Shown here piece after piece: positions 9,289 to 16,613 of a DNA stretch of 64,000 nt (position 1 is its first letter; the number at the start of each line of letters is the position of its first letter). Made by a program: the position numbers and the translations under genes. Below the pieces are notes generated by a model. It saw only the letters and a list, made by a program, of their open reading frames with translations, was not told the DNA's origin and did no database searches. Source of the stretch: Helicobacter brantae (GTDB lineage Bacteria; Campylobacterota; Campylobacteria; Campylobacterales; Helicobacteraceae); NCBI RefSeq assembly GCF_003364205.1, contig NZ_NXLV01000005.1, positions 62,001 through 126,000 on the forward strand, written 5' to 3'.

Positions 9289-10045
9289 CACTTTGACTTT
9301 GATTATCTTGCTTATTGCAGGAGTTGTAATGTATTTTTTGTGGAATACTCTAAGAGAGTATCTAGGCAATGAAGAGAATCTCAAACGTTTCAAACAAGAG
9401 CAGAGCCAAGCCTATGCACTCCCCCAAGAGCCAAGACTTCAAGATAAGGTAGAGCAGAGTGAATATGGACTACTAGCAGGGATTTTGGGCTATGTGGCAA
9501 ACGCTGATGGAGAGATTTGTGAGCTAGAGAAAGAAATGGCTTCTTCTCTTCTCTCTGATATGGCAAAAGAGATGAAAAATCTAGGGAGTGAGAGTGAGGT
9601 TTATGACATACTCCTTGCTATCTTCACTTCAGGCAACAAAAATATAAGCTCCCTTGCCAAAGGCTTTGTAGAGCTAACCAAAGGCGAGTATAAAAAGAAG
9701 CTAAAAGTTGTGGAATTTTGTTTTGCACTAGGATATGCTGATGGCGAACTCAACGAGCTAACAAAAGAGGCGATCATTGATATAGGAGCATTGCTAGGGA
9801 TAGATAATACAGATTTCAACAATCTCTATGATAATTTTGCCACAAGCTATGAAGTGCAACTCACACAAGAAGAAGCAAAAGAGATTTTTGGAAGCTATGA
9901 TGACCTCTATTCTCGCTACCAAGAGCTTATCACTCAAGAGAAGCAAAATATCCTAGATGACAAAAATCTCAACAAACCCCTCACCCCTGACGCACTTCAA
10001 AACCTTAGAAAAATCCAAAAAGCCTATGAGATTCTCAAAGGGTAG
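9281..10045 (+). CDS. Membrane-anchored TerB-like protein with degenerate J-like C-terminus
   Basis: 254 residues. An N-terminal membrane helix (about 5-22) is followed by a helical TerB/DjlA-type domain (about 62-200) with two internal acidic repeats: GILGYVANADGEICELEKEMA and ALGYADGELNELTKEA. The C-terminus (LQNLRKIQKAYEILKG) resembles the last helix of a J domain, but there is no HPD motif where a DnaJ partner would need it. The overall plan matches DjlA, a membrane co-chaperone, but loss of HPD argues against stimulation of DnaK. It ends the pepF run. Confidence 0.7.
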   Translation: MDSTLTLIILLIAGVVMYFLWNTLREYLGNEENLKRFKQEQSQAYALPQEPRLQDKVEQSEYGLLAGILGYVANADGEICELEKEMASSLLSDMAKEMKNLGSESEVYDILLAIFTSGNKNISSLAKGFVELTKGEYKKKLKVVEFCFALGYADGELNELTKEAIIDIGALLGIDNTDFNNLYDNFATSYEVQLTQEEAKEIFGSYDDLYSRYQELITQEKQNILDDKNLNKPLTPDALQNLRKIQKAYEILKG

Positions 10046-10293
10046 GGCATAAGCCCACACCCACTCCACCAAGCAAGGCAAGATTAGAGCTTGAAATAGA
10101 GATTAGATTTAGGGCAAAAACAAAAACCTTGCCATTCCTTAGAGCCTCACACATAGCTCCGAACTTATGAATTGCAAAATTTTTGAGATAAAAATGATTA
10201 AAGATTTATTGTCTTTTTGGATATAGACTTCTTGACTCAAATATTTTTTCACACATCTTGGCATTTGTGTATCCCCCACTTTATGGAGTTTTT

Positions 10294-11454
10294 ATGGATT
10301 TAAGTCAAGTTAGAGTTGTAGATTTATTTTGTGGTGTAGGGGGTTTGAGCTATGGATTAAAGAGTGCTAATCTCCCCATATCTATGGGGGTTGATATAGA
10401 TAAGACTTGCAAGTTTGCTTATGAGAAAAATGTAGGAGGTGTGTTTTTACACAAAAGCATTCGCTCTCTCCAAAAACAAGACATCACTCCCTTCTTTGAG
10501 GGGGCAAAGTATCGTGTCCTTGTGGGGTGTGCCCCTTGTCAAACTTTCTCTTCATACACTCAAAAAAATAGAAACAAAAACGATGAAAAATGGACTTTGC
10601 TTGATGAGTTTAAGAGGTTGATTGTAGGGATTTTGCCTGAAATAGTGAGTATGGAAAATGTCCCAAATCTTGCCAAATACCCCATATTTCATAGCTTTGT
10701 CAAGACACTCTGCAAACTCAAATATCTTGTCCATTACGAGATTGTTTTTTGTCCAAAATATGGAATCCCTCAGGGCAGAAAACGCTTGGTGCTTGTAGCT
10801 TCAAGGCTAGGAGAAATCAAGCTTATAGCTCCTACCCACACTAAAGATAGATATGTTACCCTCAGAGATACCATAGGCTCTCTCCCTAGACTAAGAGATG
10901 GAGAGCAAGATAAAGATGACAGCCTACACATTGCAAGAAAACTCACCCCCATCAACCAAAAGCGTATCCGATCCACTCCTCCCAATGGTGGAGGGTGGAA
11001 AGACTGGAGTGAGGATTTGATACTAGACTGCCACAAAAAGGAGAGTGGCAAACGATTTGATGCAGTGTATGGGAGGATGAGATGGGATGAACCCTCTCCA
11101 ACGATGACGACGCTTTGCACAAGTCTTGGGAATGGGAGATTTGGACACCCAGAGCAACACAGAGCTATCAGTTTGCGAGAAGCAAGTTTGCTTCAGACCT
11201 TCCCTCCAAGCTATGATTTTATTGAAAATAAACACCTGCCTATCCCTATGGCGACAATCTCTAGACATATCGGAAACGCTGTCCCCCCCAAACTAGGCAA
11301 GGTGATTGGGCAGAGTATTATAAAGCATTTGGAGGAAGTAGAGAAGAGGGCAGATGAGAAGGAGTGCTTTGAGAGGGGAGGAGCAAAAAACCTTCTTGAC
11401 AAAAATGGCAAATCTCATAAAATTGCAAAAATTAACAAATCTTTAATGCTATAA
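10294..11454 (+). CDS. C5-cytosine DNA methyltransferase
   Basis: 386 residues from the ATG at 10294; a TTG 36 nt upstream has no ribosome binding site. The ordered C5 motifs are all present: I (VVDLFCGVGGLSYGL), IV (GCAPCQTFS, catalytic Cys82), VI (ENV at 121-123), VIII (QGRKR at 160-164) and X (GNAVPPKLG), with the target recognition region at about 190-320. So it should methylate C5 of cytosine in a specific but unreadable site. No restriction endonuclease is adjacent. The neighbour on the other strand is a HEPN-type Abi-like gene. Only a shared hairpin separates their 3' ends. A 248-bp gene-free gap precedes it. Confidence 0.93.
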   Translation: MDLSQVRVVDLFCGVGGLSYGLKSANLPISMGVDIDKTCKFAYEKNVGGVFLHKSIRSLQKQDITPFFEGAKYRVLVGCAPCQTFSSYTQKNRNKNDEKWTLLDEFKRLIVGILPEIVSMENVPNLAKYPIFHSFVKTLCKLKYLVHYEIVFCPKYGIPQGRKRLVLVASRLGEIKLIAPTHTKDRYVTLRDTIGSLPRLRDGEQDKDDSLHIARKLTPINQKRIRSTPPNGGGWKDWSEDLILDCHKKESGKRFDAVYGRMRWDEPSPTMTTLCTSLGNGRFGHPEQHRAISLREASLLQTFPPSYDFIENKHLPIPMATISRHIGNAVPPKLGKVIGQSIIKHLEEVEKRADEKECFERGGAKNLLDKNGKSHKIAKINKSLML

Positions 11455-11467
11455 TTTCTTTGCGTTA

Positions 11468-11495
11468 GAGGGCGGACTTGCGCCCACCTTTTATT
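11468..11495. terminator. Shared terminator hairpin between methyltransferase and HEPN genes
   Basis: GGGCG and CGCCC (11470-11474 and 11481-11485) form a GC-rich stem with a short loop, followed on the plus strand by CCTTTTATTT. It lies between two convergent genes and reaches the stop of the minus-strand one, so it probably ends both transcripts. Confidence 0.6.
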
Positions 11496-12171
11496 TCTCC
11501 TTTTTTTGATATTCCCTTATCACTTCATTATCAATCGTGCTTATCAAATCATCTAAAAACACCAAGATTTTATCAGGCATTATTCCTAGTGTTGAGTTCT
11601 TTTCGCTATGGGTAATTCTAGGGAAAACCACCCCTTTGATTGTCCTAGTTTTAAGCAGATTCTCCCAATGAAATGCACGATTACGAATCGTTCGCATAAG
11701 ATTAAGTGCAATATTGACTTTCTCAACATTAGAAAGATGACTTTTCTTCTTGCCGATATAGAAAAAATTCCTATTTTTCCAATGATATTCCCTGAAGTCC
11801 ATATTCTTCAAGTCAAACATATAGTGCTTGACTTTGTAAATATCAATTAGTCTGATAAGTTCGCCTAGCATTAGAGAGGAGAGGATTTGATGAGATTGTA
11901 GGATTGAGATATTTCCTCTCTCTTTGATGATACTTAGGGCAATCTCACTCTTTATCCACTCCTCTCCCACAAGGCATTTGAGGCAATAGTCTAGCTTATT
12001 GCGTAAATAAATCTCAAGGATTGAAAGCCTTTTGACAATCCTTTGGGCAAGTTTGAGATTTTCAAAATGCTTATCCAAATCCCCCTCATATCCCTCTAGC
12101 CTCTCTGCTGAGAGGATTGCCACAATGTCCTTATCAAACTCTTTTAGCTCATCATTTGAGATTTTTACCAT
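11491..12171 (-). CDS. Abi-like protein with HEPN RNase motif
   Basis: 226 residues from the ATG at 12171, which has AAGGA 8 nt upstream; a GTG 33 nt earlier has none. The helical protein resembles the Abi_2/AbiD-like group. It contains IRNRAFHWENLL with Arg163 and His168 spaced as Rx4H, the metal-independent RNase signature of HEPN domains. Proteins of this type cause abortive infection or act as toxins by cutting RNA. It lies 83 nt downstream of uvrC on the same strand and faces the methyltransferase. No obvious antitoxin partner gene is next to it. Function as a phage-defence RNase is inference. Confidence 0.72.
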   Translation of the reverse strand: MVKISNDELKEFDKDIVAILSAERLEGYEGDLDKHFENLKLAQRIVKRLSILEIYLRNKLDYCLKCLVGEEWIKSEIALSIIKERGNISILQSHQILSSLMLGELIRLIDIYKVKHYMFDLKNMDFREYHWKNRNFFYIGKKKSHLSNVEKVNIALNLMRTIRNRAFHWENLLKTRTIKGVVFPRITHSEKNSTLGIMPDKILVFLDDLISTIDNEVIREYQKKEK

Positions 12172-12254
12172 CACTATTCCTTGGGGTTTTTTAAATTGTA
12201 GCACTAAAAACTTCTGAGAAATAGTCTCTTTTATCTAGGGCAAATCTTTCTCTC

Positions 12255-13910
12255 CTACCCCCTAGGTATAAACCCCTTAAGTTTCTTCTCCCTATGGAAT
12301 TTGATTGCAAAGCGATGAGCCTCATCACGCAGTTTTTGAAAATATTGCAGTCTTGTATCGCTTGGGAGCAGTCGCATTTCTTTGTATTCCCCCTCCACAT
12401 ACGCCCTCAAAATATCTCTTGCCTTGCCTTTGGCTCTGTGGGCTTTATGATCTAGCTTCTCTTTGGCTATGGCTATCACTTCTAGCTCCACCCCCACGCT
12501 CTCTAGCACCTCTTGAGCGATATGGATTTGAGCCTTGCCCCCATCAAGTAGCCACAAATCAGGAGGAGAAGTTTTCTCAAAGTCTTTGGCTCGACGCACT
12601 AGCATTTCCCTCATTTGCGAATACTCATCGCTCCCCTCCAAATGATACATTCGATAAGAATCCTTGATAAATTTCCCCTCCTCATACACCACCATTGCCC
12701 CCACATTATTCTCCCCAGCATGATGACTTGTGTCAAACACCTCGATTCTATGAGGCAAGGTATGCAGAGAGAAAAGCTCTTTAAGTCCCTGCTTTATCTC
12801 ATACTCACTATCCTCAATCTTTAAAATCTCCTTAGCATTCTTACTTGCTAGTTCTACTAGTGCCTTTTTCTCTCCCTTTTTGGGGAAAACTAGCTTGATT
12901 GTCAGCCACTCTTGACACTCTTCTAGCTCTCCCTCTATCTCGCTTGGCAAGATGATTGCACTAGGAGGGAGGGGCAAATCCTTGCCATAGTGATTGACTA
13001 AAGCTTGGCGATAGAGCGAGATTCTTTCTTCAAACTCTAGGCTTTTTTGGTGTAAGATGATTTTTTCATAATCGCTTGAGATGATTTTGCCCTCTCTCAT
13101 ATAGAGCTTCATTAGCACGGCGTATTTGGCATTATGCTCTAGGGCAAATATATCCCAATTTGCATCTTGGGTATGAGAATCGATTTGTGAATGCATAGAG
13201 AGAGATGAGATTTTTTTGATCCTCTCCCTTAGTGTGATTGCCTCTTCAAACCTCTCTTGCTCAGCCACCCTTAGCATTTTCTCTTCAAGTTTTGTGATTA
13301 GGGATTTTTTGTCCTTGAGATAGTTTATGGCTTGAGTGAGGAGCTTTTGATACTCCTCTTGTGTGATTTTGCCCTCACAGGGGGCTAGACATCGGTTAAT
13401 CTGATAGAAAAGACACGCTTTTTTCTCTCTCAGACACCCCTCTTTTTGCACCAATGGCACGACTTCATACAGACTTTCTAGCAGTTCCTTACTCCCAGTG
13501 CAAAATGGTCCAAAATAGATACAAGATTTGCGTTTGATTCTTGTGATTTTGGGGCGAGGAAAGGGCGAGGCAGTGTCAATATAGATATAAGGGTAAGTCT
13601 TATCATCTCTAAGCAAAATGTTGTATCTAGGTTTAAGCTGTTTGATAAGAGAGTTTTCTAAAATCAATGCGTCCATTTCGCTATCTACGATGATAGTTTG
13701 GATAGAGGCGACTTTGAGAATCATATTGTGGATTCTTGGGCTGAGATTGGAGCTTGGGGTGGCGTCAGTTACCCTAAAGTAGCTTCTCACACGATTATGG
13801 AGGTTTTTTGCCTTTCCCACATAGAGCAATACGCCCTTTTCATCATAGTATTGATATATCCCACTTTTTTTAGGAAGAGTTTTGAGTGTTTGCACCAAAG
13901 GACTAGGCAT
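12255..13910 (-). CDS. uvrC: Excinuclease ABC subunit C, lacking the C-terminal HhH domain
   Basis: Makes the two incisions in nucleotide excision repair with UvrA and UvrB. The 551-residue protein has the N-terminal GIY-YIG nuclease (KSGIYQYYDEKGVLLYVGKAKNL), a four-cysteine region, the UVR motif that binds UvrB (about 195-230), and the RNase H-like endonuclease (VFDTSHHAG, LLDGGKAQI, DEAHRFAI). It stops at about GFIPRG, where family members of roughly 590-610 residues continue into a tandem helix-hairpin-helix domain. No such domain is found in the 83-nt gap downstream in any frame. The start overlaps the upstream DciA-like gene by 8 bp. Confidence 0.93.
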   Translation of the reverse strand: MPSPLVQTLKTLPKKSGIYQYYDEKGVLLYVGKAKNLHNRVRSYFRVTDATPSSNLSPRIHNMILKVASIQTIIVDSEMDALILENSLIKQLKPRYNILLRDDKTYPYIYIDTASPFPRPKITRIKRKSCIYFGPFCTGSKELLESLYEVVPLVQKEGCLREKKACLFYQINRCLAPCEGKITQEEYQKLLTQAINYLKDKKSLITKLEEKMLRVAEQERFEEAITLRERIKKISSLSMHSQIDSHTQDANWDIFALEHNAKYAVLMKLYMREGKIISSDYEKIILHQKSLEFEERISLYRQALVNHYGKDLPLPPSAIILPSEIEGELEECQEWLTIKLVFPKKGEKKALVELASKNAKEILKIEDSEYEIKQGLKELFSLHTLPHRIEVFDTSHHAGENNVGAMVVYEEGKFIKDSYRMYHLEGSDEYSQMREMLVRRAKDFEKTSPPDLWLLDGGKAQIHIAQEVLESVGVELEVIAIAKEKLDHKAHRAKGKARDILRAYVEGEYKEMRLLPSDTRLQYFQKLRDEAHRFAIKFHREKKLKGFIPRG

Positions 13911-14397
13911 TGAGATTCTTTAAAATATTTTGGCGAATCTTCTCAAAGAGTTTGTGAAGCTTGGGATCTGTGGCGTGATTGAGAAACTCTCCTTTGGAAT
14001 GCTCCTCATAGCGTTGCAGATAATACTCCTCTTGCACCTCACACACAGAAGCAAAGTGTTTGGGGGCATTGAAATACGCTCCATTTTTGTTGCTCTCCAA
14101 AGCTTGAGGATAATAAAACCACACTTCTTTGACATCTTGAAGTTGCGTGAAATGCTCTCTAAACTCTTGACAGATTGCAAGGATAAGGCTTGATTTGTAG
14201 CGATTGTATTCAGAGCAGAGCAGGGGATTATTGAGTGCAAAGCAAAGTTTTTGCTTCTTTTGAGTGCCAAAAGATATATACTTACGCATTTCTAATGGCA
14301 AAGCATTGATGATTTTACCTATATCATCAATTTCTTGAAGCCTTTTAAATTCAGGTTTAGACTTTAGTTTGGAGATAATACTATGCGAACTTTTCAT
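13903..14397 (-). CDS. DciA-like (DUF721) protein
   Basis: 164 residues. The N-terminal half (SIISKLKSKPEFKRLQ ... LPLEMRKYISFGTQKKQKLCFALNNPLLCSEYN) follows the DUF721 pattern of an N-terminal helix, a short basic loop and a KH-like strand pair. In bacteria without DnaC/DnaI such proteins load the DnaB helicase. The C-terminal 60 residues are helical and not recognised. It overlaps uvrC at its 3' end and, at its 5' end, overlaps the start of a divergent lipoprotein gene by 15 bp. The helicase-loading role is inferred. Confidence 0.6.
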   Translation of the reverse strand: MKSSHSIISKLKSKPEFKRLQEIDDIGKIINALPLEMRKYISFGTQKKQKLCFALNNPLLCSEYNRYKSSLILAICQEFREHFTQLQDVKEVWFYYPQALESNKNGAYFNAPKHFASVCEVQEEYYLQRYEEHSKGEFLNHATDPKLHKLFEKIRQNILKNLNA

Positions 14398-14526
14398 TGT
14401 GTTATTTTAGCATATGCTTTGTTGATTGCAGGGTGTGGATATAAGAGTATGCCATTTTGGAAAGATGATACCCCCAAAGAAAGCACCCAAAAAGAGAATA
14501 AATCTCAAGAGGTAGAGAAAAAATGA
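14383..14526 (+). CDS. Small LptM-like lipoprotein
   Basis: A 47-residue ORF with GGAG 8 nt before its ATG. A hydrophobic segment ends in the lipobox LLIAGC (acylated Cys18), followed by GYKSMPFW and a charged tail. This is the usual shape of the short LptM/YifL-type lipoproteins, which in other proteobacteria assist LPS transport. Its stop codon overlaps the nadB start as ATGA, supporting translation. Its first 15 bp are antisense to the DciA-like gene. Function is inferred only from size, lipobox and the Cys-Gly-Tyr-Lys pattern. Confidence 0.72.
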   Translation: MRTFHCVILAYALLIAGCGYKSMPFWKDDTPKESTQKENKSQEVEKK

Positions 14527-15971
14527 AATACGACATCATTATCGTAGGAGCAGGGGTAGCAGGGCTTTATTGTGCCATGCATTTGCCCAAAAGCCTAAAA
14601 GTGCTTCTAGTTTGCAAAGATGAGCCGTGGGAGTGCAATACCTTTTATGCACAAGGGGGAATCAGTGTCGCCAAAGATAGAGAAGACATCGCCGAGCATA
14701 TCGCAGATACACTCAATGCAGGAGTGGGATTCAACACCACTGCAAGTGTGGAAACTCTATGCCAAGAGAGTGTCAATCTCATCAAAGAGCTAGAAGAGAT
14801 TGGGCTAAGGGTAGATAGAGATGAGAGAGGAGAGGTGCTATATGCCAAAGAAGGGGGGCATAAAAAAGCAAGGATTATCCACTTTGATGGCGATGGGACA
14901 GGGCGATTCCTCCACACTCATCTCATCACCCAACTCAAGCACCCTCTATGCAAACAAGCCCAAGTCATTGATTTGCTTATAGAAAATGGGCGTTGCTATG
15001 GGGTTAGCCTACTCAATAGGGGCGAAATCACTCAAGTGTATGCCAAATGCGTAGTTTTGGCAAGTGGGGGAGTAGGGGGACTCTATCGCTATCACACCAA
15101 CGCCTACACTATCAGTAGCGACTTGCACGGAATGATACTAGAGCACCACTGCAAACTCAAAGATATGGAAATGCTCCAATTCCACCCCACGGTATATACT
15201 TCAGCCCCAACAGCACGCAAACCCCTCATCAGTGAGGCTGTGAGAGGAGAGGGAGGCAAGATTGTGGATAGGGAAGGAAGAAGATTTCTCTTTGATTATG
15301 ATGAGAGAGGAGAACTTGCACCTAGAGATATAGTCTCAAGAGGGATATTTGACTATTGCAAAAGACACAATCAAGAGGCGTTTTTGGATCTCTCAAGCTT
15401 TAGCAAAGAGGGGTTTGAAGCACGATTCCCCAATATCTATCACTCCCTCACTTCCTACAAGCTTCAAATCCCAGAGCAAAAAATCCCTATCTCCCCTGCA
15501 TTTCACTACTCAATGGGGGGAATCGCCGTTGATGAGAGAAGCAAGGTTTTGGGCATAGAAAACCTCTATGCCATAGGAGAATGTGCCAACAACGGAATAC
15601 ACGGAGCCAATCGCCTAGCTTCAAACTCACTTCTTGAAGGGCTTATCTTTGGCAAAAGGGTAGCTAGAGATATACTAGGAAGCTCTTATGACTTTGACTC
15701 TAAGCAGATTTTCCCAATCCTCAAAGAGAGTTTGCAAGAAGAGGGCGATATCACGCTCAAAAACACTCTAAGAAAAATAATGTGGGATAAAGTCGGGATT
15801 ATCAGAACTCCTCAGAGCCTAAACTCTGCTCTAGGTGGAGTGGAAGCGATGCTTGAGTGCAAAATCGGCAGAATGCTAAGACTAAGACTGCTTGTAGCCA
15901 AAGAGATTATCCACCAAGCCCTCAGACGCAAAGAGAGCTTGGGGGCTCATTTCATCACAGACGATGCTTGA
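14523..15971 (+). CDS. nadB: L-aspartate oxidase
   Basis: Flavoenzyme that oxidises L-aspartate to iminoaspartate, the first step of de novo NAD synthesis; NadA and NadC for the next steps are encoded at 32.7-34.5 kb. 482 residues. The N-terminal FAD site is DIIIVGAGVAGLYC. The succinate dehydrogenase/aspartate oxidase signatures follow (FYAQGGISVA, HFDGDGTGRFLHTHL, EAVRGEGG, IGECANNGIHGANRLASNSL). Slightly shorter than the E. coli enzyme, the C-terminal helical domain being trimmed. It overlaps the lipoprotein gene upstream and the convergent YhcH gene by 17 bp downstream. Confidence 0.93.
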   Translation: MKYDIIIVGAGVAGLYCAMHLPKSLKVLLVCKDEPWECNTFYAQGGISVAKDREDIAEHIADTLNAGVGFNTTASVETLCQESVNLIKELEEIGLRVDRDERGEVLYAKEGGHKKARIIHFDGDGTGRFLHTHLITQLKHPLCKQAQVIDLLIENGRCYGVSLLNRGEITQVYAKCVVLASGGVGGLYRYHTNAYTISSDLHGMILEHHCKLKDMEMLQFHPTVYTSAPTARKPLISEAVRGEGGKIVDREGRRFLFDYDERGELAPRDIVSRGIFDYCKRHNQEAFLDLSSFSKEGFEARFPNIYHSLTSYKLQIPEQKIPISPAFHYSMGGIAVDERSKVLGIENLYAIGECANNGIHGANRLASNSLLEGLIFGKRVARDILGSSYDFDSKQIFPILKESLQEEGDITLKNTLRKIMWDKVGIIRTPQSLNSALGGVEAMLECKIGRMLRLRLLVAKEIIHQALRRKESLGAHFITDDA

Positions 15972-16467
15972 TATAGCGATTGGGGACTTTGAAAATCACT
16001 TTTCTCACAATCTTGCCCACTTCCTCTCCATAGCCTATCCCCACGCCGTGGATATCATAAGGAAATAGCACAGCCATTTCTCTACCCTCTAAGCGAATAC
16101 GACTAAGCTCTTGGGTGGGGGTATGCACTTCCAAATCTTTGCTCTCATCATAGCTCTGAAGTGGTGCAAACTTGCTTCTATCTCCTATCAAATAGTTCTC
16201 AAACCCCTCTACCACCACTTGAAAGTCGATATATTCTTGATGAGATTCAAAAAACCCCTCCTCCTCACTCTTGAGAGCATAGCAGTGAGCGATATAAAAC
16301 ATTCCATAATTTAGCTCCACCTTGTAGTTCTCCCCCACATTGAGGGCTTGGAGCTTGGAGAGTCGCTCTCCACTAAACACGCTTTCAACCCCCACTAGCA
16401 AACTCTCTAGCTCTTGGGTTTTGCTAAAAAGAGGTTTTAAATCCTCAATCTTTCCAAAAATTGCCAT
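15955..16467 (-). CDS. YhcH/YjgK/YiaL family protein
   Basis: 170 residues of the DUF386 cupin-like family. Recognisable parts are YIDFQVVVEG (metal and substrate region), the ERxSKLQALNVGENYKVELNYG start of the fold and PYDIHGVGI near the C-terminus. Members are linked to sialic acid or galactoside catabolism, but no such genes are nearby, so the substrate is unknown. GAGGAAAC precedes the ATG. Convergent with nadB. Confidence 0.82.
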   Translation of the reverse strand: MAIFGKIEDLKPLFSKTQELESLLVGVESVFSGERLSKLQALNVGENYKVELNYGMFYIAHCYALKSEEEGFFESHQEYIDFQVVVEGFENYLIGDRSKFAPLQSYDESKDLEVHTPTQELSRIRLEGREMAVLFPYDIHGVGIGYGEEVGKIVRKVIFKVPNRYIKHRL

Positions 16468-16573
16468 TGTTTCCTCCTTGTCGTAAGATTGAAAAATTGT
16501 AGCAAAAAAAGAGAATTTTTGACTTTTATTTGCTATTGATTGTTTTTTGGTTTAAAATTTGTTAGTTTTTAGA

Positions 16574-16606
16574 TAGAATTTGGGCTTTTATTTCAACCTA
16601 AAAGGA
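16574..16606 (+). promoter_or_regulatory. Promoter -10 and ribosome binding site of autotransporter AT1
   Basis: TAGAAT at 16574-16579, in a strongly AT-rich stretch, fits the sigma-80 -10 box of Helicobacter, which needs little -35. AAGGA at 16602-16606 is 7 nt before the ATG at 16614. This supports 16614, upstream of the G tract, as the true translation start. Confidence 0.6.
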
Positions 16607-16613
16607 AACCAAG

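Noticed and set aside
12191-12400. Frameshift hiding the UvrC C-terminus
   Set aside because: The other frames downstream of the stop encode nothing resembling a helix-hairpin-helix domain.
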